Positions 22,269-34,311 are shown, numbered from the stretch's first letter. The stretch is DNA of 64,000 bases from Cliona cf. orientalis (GCA_963930775.1 OZ005699.1:8949501-9013500); one strand, 5' to 3'. The notes: generated by a model from the letters alone, not told the origin. Made by a program: numbers and translations.

Positions 22269-22894
22269 CATAGGCGTAGGAAACATTACGAAGGTGGAGG
22301 TGCTAATTGTGTTATAGTACACATGCGAAATTTTTAGCCCCACCCCTTAATTAAATCCGAGCGGAGTTCATGACTCCACGGGTTAAACTTGCTGGAATGG
22401 TATGTGTTCTAAGAGACATCTTGCAGACATAAGGCCACACAAACTTGATTGTTAGTTTCTCGTCACCGCCCGCGTCTGTTTCAACCTACCGCTTCTGCCT
22501 TCATTATTGCCTTGAAACGCCAGCCACACCTCTTTTTTGCTAATTATTTGGGCGGTTCCAGGAAACCACACCCTCAAAATGCCATAACATTGAACAATGA
22601 ATAATGAATAATGACCGCCCGCCCGCATAGAAATAGAAAAACGGGTGGACGAGAAACTAACAATGTAGTTTGATTGGCCTAATAACATGAGCATATTATG
22701 ATCGGTATTATATAATATTATATTATAATAGTATGTATAGGTTGGGAAGCATGAACTAACTTTAGTTTTCAGCAATGGAGATAAACCTCAGCCTTACCCA
22801 GCCCTCAGGCTACCTGGCTACCTCCACAAATAGGTGGGGGTACTATAGAATCCCCTAGCCACCCCCCCCCCCTCCCCCGGTTCCTACGCTTATG
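22269..22894. mobile_element. Element with CATAGGCGTAGGAA ends, carrying a Harbinger-type MITE
   Basis: Left CATAGGCGTAGGAA and right TTCCTACGCTTATG are inverted repeats with one mismatch. The interior has a poly-C tract near 22861-22876 and no coding capacity. A second element is nested at 22433-22679. Confidence 0.6.
22433..22679. mobile_element. Harbinger-type MITE, copy 2
   Basis: GGCCACACAAACTTGATTGT... and ...CAATGTAGTTTGATTGGCC ends, flanked on both sides by TAA. It has the family core TTAGTTTCTCGTC, CCGCCCGC and AATGAATAATGAATAATGA. The other full copies have TTA on both sides, so the flanks match within each copy, as expected for a true duplication. Confidence 0.85.
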
Positions 22895-23513
22895 CTATAA
22901 ATAATTTATCAGGATCAAATTTATGCAAGCCTATGGCATAGCAATCACCTGCTAATTATTGTTACGAGGTGACGATACCCTTATGCTGAAATGTATTATG
23001 ATCCAGCGTGTGCACTACACTACCATTAGCTATATAGCTATATAATAATATACATGTATTCAAGGTAGCTACCACTTGAGAATCAGCCTGTATACTCAAT
23101 AGAATAGCCATAGTAACAGACTCTACATAAATAATTATTAATTTTAGCTATTGAACTAAACAAGGATAGCACATGGATCAGGCAAATAGCTATTATAAGC
23201 CAAACTGGACCCAGATACGCCCACACTGGGCCCGGCGTACGGTGACCTCTAGGTCCTGCTTTGAAGCCTAGTAGTACAGTCTACACAGCAGCTATCTGAT
23301 ACAATTAATTAGTATGAAATTACATAGCTACTTTGGACTCCTGTGGGTCCAATAGTTTGCTCACCTAGTCACTCGTTGCCACGACGCGAAGCACTCCACT
23401 GCACGTCGGGCCACCAGCGCGGCTTGTTTGGAGGTACAAACCGTATATCCGAATCCCGTAAATAAAGGATGAATATTAAAACTTCCTGGCCCGTCATGAT
23501 TATGCATAATTTA

Positions 23514-23578
23514 ATTATTACGGCGCATGCGCACTATCACAAATTTAATTATTACGGCGCATGCGCACTATCACAAAA
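23514..23578 (+). repeat. Exact tandem direct repeat containing an NRF1-like site
   Basis: The unit AATTTAATTATTACGGCGCA then TGCGCACTATCACAAA occurs twice in succession. Confidence 0.9.
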
Positions 23579-23952
23579 TTAATTTTCATAACTATACTAT
23601 TATCACATCTGACAGATCGATGTTAAATATCTGATTCTGAATCGCTAAATCTGGTGGATATGGAAGATTCTGGCTGATCAATACTATCGCACAAAGCTAA
23701 ATGTAAAGCTGAGGAACATAATAATAGTTCTAGCTCCAAGCAAATTAAGGTGGCAAGTATGCATGTGCATTAAACATCTAGCAAGCACCCCAGCATCACA
23801 AGATTACATTATACATATACATTATATTTTTCACCCAAAGCATAAACTTTATAAAGGCTTAATTCGTTGTAACTGCATTCTCAATTATTATTATAGCAGC
23901 CGCTGCTGATTCACTAAAATCCCTTCCTCCTGCTCCTCCTCCTCCATATCAC

Positions 23953-26900
23953 TTAATAATTAATTGGCATATCCAAGCAGTGTTTTCTTATTTCCATAGC
24001 TTTAGATGGATCGACTGCCTCCACAGCTTCAGCTAGTGCAGCCCAAGAGGGTGGAGGATCTATTTGCTTCAACCATTCGGACAACATTTCTTGTAAGCGG
24101 TCATTAGCACCTTCTTCATCACTCTTTATCTTGTCAAGAATGTGCTTTGACACTCCCAGTAGTGTTCCAATGATCTTCCAATGTGTAGCAAGGGGTAGCA
24201 GTTTCTTTAATATAACTGTTAATTCAGGCCTTCCACCTGTGCATACACAATAGTATAGAAAATGAAGTTTTTATGCAGTTTCTTGCTGACTCACATATTA
24301 CAGCTGGTGATCGAGGTTCAGAATTGTGTGATCCAGAAAATGATGAGGTGGGACTCAATGGAGGAAGACCTAGCATCATGTACAAGCATCTAATATCTAT
24401 GGCAACATCAATTTTATTCACTTACCCAGTGGGAGGGTGAGCTCAACATCCAGTTTATCATCACCTTCACACCCTAAAAATCTAACTGGCAGTGTAATAG
24501 AATGATTAGGATTGTTCATAGAAACTGTCATCTTTATACGAGGCGGATACATATTTCTTTCATGTTTTAGCTTCATGATTTCATACTTTTCATTCCAGAA
24601 TGATTTTACGTCAGAAATAGTGATCTGTAAAAATGATGAGTAGCTACATTTATTACTGAGTAGCTACTGCTACTATTATTATTATTGTTGATACGTACCT
24701 TTGCATGTAGTGGCTCAAATCCGACTAAACACTGATCATTCTTAGCAGGGACTGCTATTTGAATGAATGGCCCAGGATCGGTTGTATGTTTGAACTTGAA
24801 GCTATCATGACGAGACATTCGGTAGCCTTCTTCACGTGGAAATTGTTCTTCCAAACTCTGTGCAGAGTGATTACCTCAGGCTATAAAATTAATTGTTGTA
24901 AATAAATCAGCATTGAGCTGGCTTACCCTTAAACATGTTTCAAGAAAATAGATGGCAGCAAAATAAAACTCATTTCGTTGAGGAGAAATGCAAGATTCAA
25001 TCCGAACTAGGCAATACCCAGCATCGTAAGCAAGTTCTGGACTCTTTTTTGCTGTAAGACAGTAGAAGCAGCAATGCTTTGATACTAAAACACCATAACT
25101 TCTGTAACCAGTGGAGGCCAGTAGAGGTTTAGTGACACATTGATGAAATTTGTAGGCTACGATAAAGCTAGTCTCAGTATCTATAAAGGTGTAGTCTTTG
25201 TGGTTAGCCTTAGCAAGTTTAATTTGATGGTGTTCAATCCTTTCTTCGCTTAATCCAGTAAGATAGTGTGGTAAGACAAATTGAAATGGCTTCCTTAGTT
25301 GAGCATCTCCTTCAAGAACACATAGCCATAGTATTGGTGAGATGGGCTGGGTGTTCTCTGGGAAGATGAATGGACCATACATTGCCACACCCACCTCAAA
25401 GTGAATCTTCTCCCCCTCAGCCACAGCTCCTTCGGGGATCCTCAGAGTGATGTCATGATCCACATTGGTGTACTCTCGACCATTAAAGTCACATTCCAAC
25501 ATCTGGTGATCAAGGAAGGGAACATTTGCTGTGTTCTTAGCAGTACTAAAGTATGTTGTCTGGTGAACATTCAGTAGAGAGGCTCTTGAATAGCTATCAG
25601 CACCACTCTGTACAAACAAGCAATAATAAAAATGATTGTAGCTACAGTGGAAAAATTAACCCTCTTAGATAACTGTCCTTGATGAGTGGCCACCCTGTCT
25701 ATAATGGCCACTTACCTTGTATTCATTTACTGTAATAATTGTAGGAAAACACCCTGAGATAAGACCACCCCTCTATTATAGCCAAACTTTCATTCCCCAA
25801 TGGTGGCCGCTCTAGAGCCTATATGCAATTATACTAATCTATACACAAACTAGGTAGTTATATTATACAAACAAGTGCTCTTGGTTTACCATGATATCTA
25901 AATTTGAAGCTCGTTGTTGTGGTCCAGGAATGTCAAATCTAGGTCCTTCAATTAATGTTGGTGGTGCCAGTTGTGGTAGATCAATTGCAAACGCTTCAAC
26001 AGCTGTCCTTTCCGCTGTAGCAGAATGATGACTTCCTTGATCTGCAATTGGATAATCATTATAATAACTCTACAAACAATTTAAAAATTGATACCGTATA
26101 ATATATAGCGGGAAACTTTGGCCATGACAAGGTTTTTAATTTGGTGATTTGGCAAATTCAGTATATAGATCGCCAGTTGATAATGCACGTGCACCTATGG
26201 CAGTAAGGCTTCAGATTGCCAAATTTAAACCCAGTACCACCATTTTACCGAATTTAATGCTTGCCAAAGTTAACCAGTAGCTATATAATACGGTATTAGC
26301 TCAAGTACCATTATCATAAAAAGCATCTTGCGATCGGTAACGGTAATCCTGCATATGCAAAATAATACTACAATGATTACACATGTGCTTAGCTATCAAT
26401 TCTCTGCAAAGAAAGAAGTCTGCTACAAGTTACCGATGATGGTGATGATTCATTAATATGTGCAGCAGTGGTAGCATAGTAGTCGGTGACTGCAACATTA
26501 GTGTGTTCAGTAGAGTATATTCTGTCCTCAATGTCATCCATGTGATCAAGCTCCCATTGGAAGGTGTTCCGGTTACGGCTAATATTATAGTTCAAACTTT
26601 CACGTTGAACTTCATACCTTTGATTTTATAGTGTCCATGATATAAAATAATTATCATATTATTATGATCGATTAATTTGTGTGTGGTATATATATATGAT
26701 AGTATCATCATACTGTATGCAATGCCAGATTTAGAGGGGTTTCAGTGATTTCAATTGCCTGGCTGTGATATATTATACTATTATAGATCATTCGGTGTTC
26801 TAGGTCTCAACGTGGATCAGGAGTATATTATACATGTAGCTAGTCTTGTGCCAAACTTCTTTAGCAATCAGGAGAGACTTTTTGATTCCATGGAATCTGC

Positions 26901-29900
26901 TTCCCAAAAGGGGACTTGACCTTTGTGTGACATTGTAATACAGAGCTGTCAAGGTTGTAGTGCTAGAGTTTATATGTAAAACCATTAAATATATATGTCG
27001 AAGTGACATCGTTCTCAGTTGCAATCTGCATGAATAAATCGAAGAATCATTCTTTTCGGACAACTTAACTGTTCGGTAAAACTTGCTGACGTTTCGACTA
27101 GATGACTAGATGACTAGAGCATCTAGTCGAAACGTCGGCAAGTTTTACCGAACAGTTAAGTTGTCCGAAAAGAATCTTCGTTGTTATATGCCCTGAGGAT
27201 GACTAGAGCATCTAGTCGAAACATCGGCAAGTTTTACCGGACAGTTAAGTTGTCCGAAAAGAATCGTCGATTTATTCAATATATAATTATGTTACTTGAA
27301 TGTAAAAAAATGTGTGAGACTCCATATAAACAATACATCAGGTATTTAAATAATTATTTATGAGTATAAGACCTCATGAAAATGCAGGAGTCTGAGACTT
27401 GACAGGTCTGGTAATAGGGTGATAGCTAATTAGAGTTTATTACATAATACCACTAACTAGAGCTCTATAGAGCACATACCCCGCGCGCTCTGTATCCACT
27501 GTAGCGTAGTACTGCGGCAGAGCTGTTTTATGATCTGATGACCCTTTCCAACACTGAGCTTGAGCATGCGCAGTAGCATCAGCATGCTAAAAGAGTGAGT
27601 GTGGTCGATAAACCATAGGCATGTTGAACAGAAAATGCACGATTTGTAGCACTAGCAAGCCTTTTTGAGCAATTTGAAGCCTGTACAAACCAGTTTTTCA
27701 CCGATATCTACCTATTGATTGGCTTACAGCACGCACAGATGCCTAAAACTCGAGATCTGGCGATTTTCATGCCGATGACAACGACAACGATAACGACAGA
27801 CGGACAAACCGATTGCTTTACCCCTTGCGCATGCGCACGGGGTAATAATATTACTAGGGTGATGTAAACCATTGAGGGGGCGAGCCTTCACTCACAGCAT
27901 AGTAAAGGGTTGCCCCCTCTATTAGTATTAGTATTATCTTCGATCCAGAGTACATGCATCCCAGAGCTTGTGCAACTCGAGTAGACGGCTAGACGGTAAG
28001 GCATCAGTACACAAGAAAAGTTTCTACAGCAACAAGGCCATAGTCTGGGTATGATCTAATTTCTGTAATCGGCTATAAACGCGGGTTCAAGCTAGCTATA
28101 CATGCTATATTATAGTTACCCAGATAATTCTGTAGCGTCATAGGGGCCAAAGCTCCCGATATACTGGGAACGTAGTACACAACTAGTGTTTTAAATTAAT
28201 ATTAAACTATACATTTTCCTCATTTTTATAGCGACAATAGATTGTGCTCAGTTAATTGGTGAGTGTGGTCATACTTCCGATATGAAAAGAGTAAATCCTG
28301 TGAACGATGTATCACTACGTACATATATCCATACATAAGTACAGCGATTTTTTCGTACAACTGATTAGTATGGGGCTCGCTCAGGCTCGCCCCAGTTATT
28401 ACCTTAGTGGGAGATATAGAGCTTGCATCTGTCTCCTACACATAATGATAAAATAATAATATTATTATATCCTGAGTTCCAATCAACAAAAATTTCGGCC
28501 AACCTATGATGAAATTATGATTAATGAAAAACTTGACCATATCCCCTGTAGCTGCATAGTAACACAGTGCAAATATGGTAAAGGTCGTCAATATAGTGCG
28601 TGCATCGTCTATCAGCCAAGTACATTGATGCCGGCGCCTCAATCGCAGAGATGGAATCTGAGATCGACTCTCAATCTCAATAGTGACAAGTTTCAATGCT
28701 TCAATTATATACAGGAGATGAATTTGACAGTGCCGTACAGCTTCCAAAATTAATGTCAGCATGGCATGCACGCAGCGTGCACGCAGCGTGCATGCTATAT
28801 ATAGCACAAGGCTAGCTTTTAATATTTTATCCATCGGATTACGTCAGCTAAGAGAACGCATGAAGTTTGGCCAGTGGTACTTATCGGAGAAAGTAGCTCT
28901 GAGCCTCTCAGCTTCTAATGTATTCACTAGATACAGGCGTCAGATACTCTACATACTCAAGTCTCAGAAAGGTTCCATTGAGGCCCTAAATAATAGTAAA
29001 TTACAGTGGAACCTGTCTAAGCGGTCATCATTGGGCCAAATATCTGTGGCTGCATTAGAGAGGTGGCTGCAATATGCAAAACATAGGGGGTGTGGCTTGT
29101 AGGAGAAGTGAGGCCTAAGTGGTTGCAAACATAACTGTGGGCTGCAATAGAGCAGTATAGGGAAGTGCTGGGAATGCCTGCAAGCGCGATTAGCAGGTGG
29201 TCCAACAAACCCACAAGTGGGGTTTCCCTGGGGGCTGTCCTGCAGTGGCCACTATAGGCAGGCTAATTTGTACTAGTGTAAACGCCGTCTTACATTCCAT
29301 AGTAAATGCATTGTGGCTATTTGGGACCTACAGAATGTGGCTGTTTTAAGGAGGTGACTGCTAAGGCAGGTTCCACTGTACCTCATAGATTACACCCTAG
29401 ATTAATTATCTCATAACCACAGAAAAGTAAATTGCTACTAGGGATGTAATGAAAAACTTAGAGACTACGTCCAGAGTCCCTCACAAATACGCCGCCATAA
29501 ATTCGAACTAGGACACACTGACAAACTGCGCATGCTCCGTATATGCGCACAATATTGGGGCGCGTGGCTTGAGCCGGTTGACCCGGACGTGACCTCCACC
29601 TGCCATGTGCTAAACTGAATAGGGAAATTCCCCCGAGTGCGTGCTCGCCAAAGAAAGCGAACTGAGAGAATCGCCATATCTCATCGATAGTCCACGATCT
29701 CTTCTACGCTAGGTTCGAATTCTGGGTCCCAACAACCTTTCATGTGCACTAAACATTTTGAAATAGTCTTCACCGCAATTTCATCATAATCTCATCATAG
29801 GTTTCATCATAATTTCATCATACATATATTGTAGGTTGGCCGAATTTTTTTTGTTGTTGATTGGGACTCAGGATGTAATGAAAAACTTAGACTACATCCC

Positions 29901-31398
29901 TCATCCCTCATAAAGGTAATGTAGACAATAACGCATTTCATGAAATATTTCCCTTAGACCTAAAGGGGAGATTTTACGCCACGCTTGCCGTTTTGTACAT
30001 AATGGGGACATTTTATGCAAGGTATTTTGGCACACATCTGCCCTTGTTTTTGAATATTATTATCAAGGGGAAAATATACGCCAACCATACTTGCGTAATA
30101 TATGGTCAGTATCAGAGCCTTCGCTACCTCATGCAGGCGAGTTTCAAAATTTTGTGCATGCACAAATCCAAAACACCATGTTTGTTTCAAGAGTCCCCAA
30201 ATTTCCTGTACACTCTTGATTATACTTGCTGCTCTATTCATGCGCATGTGACTTGGGTGGGTGGGGGGAGTCTTGGTCCATGACGTTTTACAACTGCACT
30301 GTCAGCAGACTTTAGCTTTAGTTGTGACTATGCATTCTTGTGGTTGATCAAGTCTAGACATGCCTCCAGCAGCATCAAAATTTGCATTTTAGTGACCGCG
30401 GAGGGGGTAAAATATTAACATCATAATGACGTTACCGTACTTACTGTAATTTAGGCGCCACTGTAATATAAGCACCGTCTGGCCATTTATGGTATTTTTT
30501 TCCTTCAAATATAGCGCTAAACGTCAACGGAATTATTTTTAGGTGGCGCTTAGTAATTATAATCTCTCCGACGATAGTCGACGACTTTAATACCGACACA
30601 GCGTATCGATCTTCTGGGTCGCCAAGTTCTTACTCAGTGTACAGTAGCTCACCCAGCACAGGCGTCCAAACGCTCCTATAGACATGATAGCCACGTACAA
30701 CACTTCTAAATTCAACGAAAAAGTCACCAGACATTGTCTTAGATACAAAATCACGTGGTATCTTCTGAAAGCACATGAAATCACTGTTATTACTAAGCGT
30801 AACTGTAATATATATAAGCGCCATTTGGCATCGAAGCGAGTTTTTAATGCTTAAATGTAAGTGCCAAGCGAGGTCGGAATTATTTTTTCCTGGCACTTAA
30901 ATTGCAGTAAGTACGGTAATTTTTCCACAAGGACTTTGGATAAACCCCCTTACCCAGTAAGCACAGTCTAGCCAAATCATCGAGTTTGTAAGCCTTGCAG
31001 TGACCATCTTGAGGGAGCCCACAACCGAGTTTTGACTCAGTAACACTGGCATGGCAATGTCACGGCCTGAGTCGCTGAAGAGAGTAAGAAAGAAAATTCA
31101 GACGCACGCGAAAGTGTGACCCAGTCTCCTTTGTGGCACCCCATATAGGTAGATGGTCTACATGATACCACTATTAATTTTATAATAATATTATAATATA
31201 AACGAACCTCCTACGTATTTTATAAGCGACAATCGCGGCCAGTACCACTATCATACAGACCACAAGAAGACTGATAATAATCGTTACAGTGACTCCTAGT
31301 ACAGTGATATTCAGCGAAGTGTCTGTTGGCTGGTTGGTGGTCGCACTGTTCGAGGTGGAGTCCGATGGAAGTGTCGTAGTGAACGTAGTAGGCTCCAT
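23953..31398 (-). CDS. Single-pass receptor with Tyr-rich tail, ZU5 and death domains
   Basis: Nine exons (31208-31398, 26434-26617, 26309-26348, 25890-26041, 24927-25607, 24699-24857, 24426-24624, 24295-24369, 23953-24236) join in phase to 654 residues. Residues 1-30 are a Ser/Thr-rich ectodomain starting MEPTTFTTTL, with no signal peptide. Residues about 31-59 are the TM helix (ITVLGVTVTIIISLLVVC and on), followed by a KIRRR stop-transfer. The next 130 residues are Tyr-rich (DRIYSTEH, VTDYYATT, DYRYRSQDAFYDND), possible phosphosites. ZU5 starts near residue 225 (HDITLRIPEGAVAEGEKIHF, then VGVAMYGPFIFPENTQPISP) and a probable UPA-like segment follows. The C-terminal 95 residues are a death domain (LPLATHWKIIGTLLGVS, RLQEMLSEWLKQ, PSWAALAEAVEAV). 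The order resembles UNC5-type receptors without Ig/TSP repeats. The first intron is 4.6 kb and full of repeats; the link to exon 1 rests on exact phase match (AG/G TAT) and membrane topology, and is less certain than the rest. Confidence 0.8.
26092..26295. mobile_element. MITE with TACCGTAT ends in the receptor gene
   Basis: Left TACCGTATAATATATAGC and right GCTATATAATACGGTA are inverted repeats. The interior has TTTGGC/GCCAAA-type motifs in both orientations. It lies in an intron of the ZU5/death receptor. Confidence 0.75.
27032..27280. repeat. Three copies of a 75-bp module, one inverted, two direct
   Basis: The module CATCTAGTCGAAACGTCGGC then AAGTTTTACCGAACAGTTAA and GTTGTCCGAAAAGAATC occurs inverted at 27048-27104, and direct at 27120-27175 and 27208-27266. 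The outer ends GAATAAATCGAAGAATC and GATTCGTCGATTTATTC (left and right, each with a slip) are also inverted. The third copy has CTGAGGA, a GACTAG...CTAGTC stem and GAAAC, an arrangement reminiscent of a hammerhead core. Such modules are known from Penelope-like retroelements, but no reverse transcriptase is nearby. Confidence 0.7.
27477..27843. mobile_element. MITE with TACCCCGCGCGC / GCGCACGGGGTA ends
   Basis: Short, GC-rich inverted ends around 340 bp of non-coding DNA with a CGACAACGACAACGATAACG stretch. The element at 50061-50620 has a similar layout but different terminal bases. Confidence 0.55.
28475..29455 (+). mobile_element. Large non-coding TIR element, copy in + orientation, with nested MITE
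   Basis: A partial small-unit end (TCCTGAGTTCCAATCAACAA) is followed from about 28537 by a block that matches 42577-43415 in reverse. Shared blocks: CTTGACCATATCCCC, GTAGCTGCA, AAGGTCGTCAATA, GATCGACTCTCAA, TATATAGC near 28798, and AGAAAAGTAAATTGCTACTA at the far end. A 375-bp MITE (29004-29378) interrupts it. No convincing protein is encoded; the apparent long minus-strand frame is in repeat DNA. Confidence 0.7.
29004..29378. mobile_element. MITE with CAGTGGAACCTG ends and TA flanks
   Basis: CAGTGGAACCTGTCTAAGCGG at the left, inverted as CTAAGGCAGGTTCCACTG at the right, with TA on both sides. The matching position in the other copy of the host element (near 42690) lacks it, which gives an approximate empty site. 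Confidence 0.85.
29458..29895 (-). mobile_element. Isolated minus-strand copy of the 430-bp tandem-array unit
   Basis: Matches the units at 39931-42567 in reverse: ACTACGTCCAGAGTCCCTCA end, ATACGCCGCCATAAATTCGA, GTGCGCATGC-type site, TTCGAATTCTGGGTCCCAAC, TTTCATCATAATTTCATCAT, and end GGGACTCAGGATGTAATG. It lies directly beside the large element, mirroring the arrangement at 42.5 kb. Confidence 0.8.
30433..30918. mobile_element. MITE with TACCGTACTTACTGTAATTT ends
   Basis: The left end TACCGTACTTACTGTAATTT then AGGCGCCA is inverted at the right (TGGCACTTAAATTGCAGTAA then GTACGGTA). Subterminal TGTAATATAAGC(A)CCGTCTGGCC and TGTAATATATATAAGCGCCA repeats lie inside. It is in the first intron of the ZU5/death receptor. 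Confidence 0.8.
30945..31125 (+). repeat. Dispersed repeat, second copy at 39715-39885
   Basis: Both copies share GGTAAGCACAGTC or its variant, GAGTTTGTA(A/G)GCCTTGCA, then TGACTCAG, GGCCTGAGTCGC and GAAGAGAGTAAGAAAGAAAA, then GACGCACGCGAAAG, in the same orientation. Ends are not defined. Confidence 0.7.
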
Positions 31399-31695
31399 CG
31401 ATATCTGTTTCAGTACTCGCTAACTGTGCCATGCATGCATGAGCCGTTGGGGCGATCGTTCCCAGACCACTCCCACGTTTTTAATGTCCTGGCCTGAGGG
31501 AGTCGCGGAGCCCTAGCCTAACGCCTCGTCAAAAATGGACCAGCTGCCTAAAGTGCTCTGCTTTGTGATCTTCAAAGCAGCCTCATCTGGAAAGGAATAG
31601 TGGTGATATGACTACAGTGAAACTCTTTTGGAAACCAGAAGCGCTGTCGTCATCGCGGTCCGTTTCACCGCCACTGTCAAATCCTCCTCAAGTTA

Positions 31696-32098
31696 GGCCA
31701 CACAAACTAAATTCACTGTTAAGCGTCACCGCCCGCATGCTATTTTGAAGATCCAGCAAAATTTTCATTATTCATTATTGATCACATGAATACTGCACAA
31801 AACCTTCAAATGTTCGACATATATGCACAGCACGTCCAAAGCGTTTGTTTCCCTTCTATAACGACACACTAACAAGTAGAAAACTTGCCTTAGACTCGCT
31901 GTCCTCAACGGAATGCAACGAGCACGCATGACCTTTAACCTTAGCATTGCCCGTTAATGGTAAACCACGCCCCTTGAGTGAGGGGCGTGGCTCGCAATGA
32001 TAAAGAAAATGGACAATGAATAATGAATAATGACCGCTCGCCCGCATGGAAAATGGAAAAAGTGGTGACGATAAACAGCGAATTTAGTTTGTGTGGCC
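31696..32098. mobile_element. Harbinger-type MITE, copy 3
   Basis: Ends GGCCACACAAACTAAATTC and GAATTTAGTTTGTGTGGCC, flanked by TTA on both sides. Core blocks CACCGCCCGCATG, GGACAATGAATAATGAATAA and CCGCTCGCCCGCAT are present. Longer interior than copies 1 and 2. Confidence 0.88.
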
Positions 32099-32104
32099 TT
32101 ATCA

Positions 32105-32645
32105 GGGCTTACCTTCTGCGGTTTAATAAGGAAATCTAAGAAAAGACGCTCGCCATCTAGCAAGAAACGGAGCAATCAGCGGCTTTGGAACTTTCTAGCA
32201 AACTAGAAAGGACAAGGTGTGAAGACTGCAGGTGCTCAGGAATCACCCAGCGCTCTAAGTGACGTACACCTCCCATCTTCTCCGCAAGGGCATCTCGAGA
32301 AGCCTCTACTCTAGTTGAAGCTGCGGAACGAGATCATATGTGCTAATAGAAACACCCAGACAGCCCAGGCATGCAGTTGCTGATGTACACATGCAGTGAC
32401 CTTCAATCTTCTGGCACACCGTAGGTTCTAATCATGAGAAGAGCCTATGAAGCTGGCCCGAGGATTCTGACAACACGCAGCCTGGAGCCACTCAGGATAT
32501 CATAGAGTCTTGTGCCCTACCTACTAGTCCAGTTTGCCACGAGAAGCTATAGAACTGTCGCCTAGGGAAGATGGTGATTCACTCAAGGATCTGCTCCAGG
32601 GAGCTGAAAATGTATATTGAATTGAATTGAATTGAATTGAATTTT
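32105..32645 (+). mobile_element. Probable LINE 3' end with (TTGAA)n tail
   Basis: GC-balanced non-coding DNA ends at a pentanucleotide run (32618-32643, five TTGAA/ATTGA units). LINEs of several invertebrate clades end in such tails. No reverse transcriptase frame is present, so only the 3' part would remain. The family is not assigned. Confidence 0.4.
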
Positions 32646-32734
32646 ATTTTAAAGTCATGCCACTAGGCACCGGGCAGCGGACCACAAATTTGGTCCGTGT
32701 GACACAACAATTTTACATAAATAAAAGTATTAAA

Positions 32735-33660
32735 TGTGAACGCCTGAAGTAAAAATGGAACCCTGGGCACACCCCACATTTTGTGATTTTTTTGTTGGAA
32801 TGTATCATACAACATCTCAAAAATTTCCTTGCAAAAAATTATGATCATATCTTGGACCAATAGGGAGTTATAACTGATTGAAGGTACCCAAGTACATAAA
32901 TGTTCCTTATTACCAATATAAAATAGTGTTCACGACTATCATAAAATACAATAATAAATCATCATATTAACTGCATGAAACATGTGTATATAAGGTATAA
33001 CTATTAAAATTCAACGAAGAAATGCCTATTTAAGTGTCATGGAAACTCACAAAATTGTCCATCACCTGTTTCAAGTGACTAATCTAGGTAGACGAAAGTG
33101 GGCGTCGGCTTCCACCGTGAGAGTAGGCTGTTCACTGGTAACTGGAATGAGGATTGACAAGTTTTACACCATTTCAGCTTAACCCATGCTGAGGTAGTTC
33201 TTAAAATGCATCTTAGTGCCTACTGAAACGGGTAGACGCCTGGAACACATAGTTTCAGCACTAGTATACTTGAAAACTAGCTGCGGCATTATCTTGATCT
33301 TCCTCAAGGTAAGAATCCAGTACAGGTGTATGAGTAAGGTCTTCTAGCCTTACCAGCTGAATAGCTCTGCCTCACAATCTCTCTCCTTTCTTTCTCTCCT
33401 CTGGGGGTTGCTTTGGCATCGTTGTCAATAATGAAACAGACCACCTCTCCCTGATCTTGGTACAATCGATTCTATATAGCGCACGCCGATGACGTCATCG
33501 TCACGGTTACCATGGAAACAAAATTCTACAACGTGCATGCGCAATAGCAGCTTGCTGCAATGAACAGGGAAGCTACACTTCCTGAACTTTGAACTCATTT
33601 TTCTCAATTTCACCAAACGTGCCCAGGGTTCCATTTTTACTTCAGGCGTTCACAAATATA
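32735..33660. repeat. 0.9-kb segment bounded by a 35-bp perfect inverted repeat
   Basis: TGTGAACGCCTGAAGTAAAA continuing ATGGAACCCTGGGCAC at about 32736-32771 is exactly inverted at about 33618-33653. Outside it, AAAGTATTAAATGTGAA (left) and AAAGTATCAAATATGAG (right, 33673) are direct-repeat flanks. No coding content was recognised. Confidence 0.75.
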
Positions 33661-33739
33661 TGCTACAATAAAGAAAGTATCAAATATGAGAGATGTATAC
33701 ATGAGTAATTCTGCAGGAGTCTCAGGGAAGTGTACATTA

Positions 33740-34176
33740 GGCCCCAATTCGTTGATTATTAGTTTCTCATCAACCGCCCGCATCAATTTTTCAAGTTAGA
33801 ATTTATCACCATTATTTCATTAGTGCATTCCAATGACGTAATAAAAGGCGTGGACAATCACGTGACCGACCTTGTGCAGCAGTTAGCTACAATATTGTTG
33901 AAGGGCTAGGGGATGTTATGGCTCTGGTAAGCATCTGTGTACTGCCTAACCATGCTACTTTCATGACTGACACTCTTGATGCCACTTTTGTGACTAGTAT
34001 ACTGTTTGTGTGTGCCAATAGCAATGTTTGCCCAGGCAGCACCATGCATTTTATGTGCCTTTCAAGTGTTGCATAAGTTGTGGTCAACATTAATTAAATA
34101 ATGGTAATACCCGCCCGCCCGCATGGTATGTTGGGAAACTACCTGATGAGAAACTAATAATCAAGGAATTGGGGCC
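33740..34176. mobile_element. Harbinger-type MITE, copy 4
   Basis: Ends GGCCCCAATTCGTTGATTAT and ATAATCAAGGAATTGGGGCC, flanked by TTA on both sides. Core blocks TTAGTTTCTCATC, ACCGCCCGCATC and CCGCCCGCCCGCATG are present. Confidence 0.88.
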
Positions 34177-34311
34177 TTATATAACTAGCTATTAGCTACA
34201 TCAATTATTATGACTTAGAAAATTCATTTTATGACTGGGTCTAGATCTCTGTACCTTATAGTTTTTGTGTATGCTATGACTTAATATACAGAGGGGCACC
34301 CTACTAATTTA

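Larger units (their letters stand above)
21883..23952. other. Intergenic with nested MITEs
   Basis: Spacer between the CARD-TM start and the receptor stop. It contains the nested elements at 22269-22894 and a 38-bp exact direct duplication (23514-23578). No additional gene was found. Confidence 0.5.

Noticed and set aside
26800-27063. 87-codon minus-strand frame next to the 27.1-kb repeats
   Set aside because: No acceptable start context or homology; its beginning is the repeat module itself.
28436-28834. 132-codon minus-strand frame
   Set aside because: Lies wholly inside a repeat element whose second copy (42.6-43.4 kb) does not preserve the frame.
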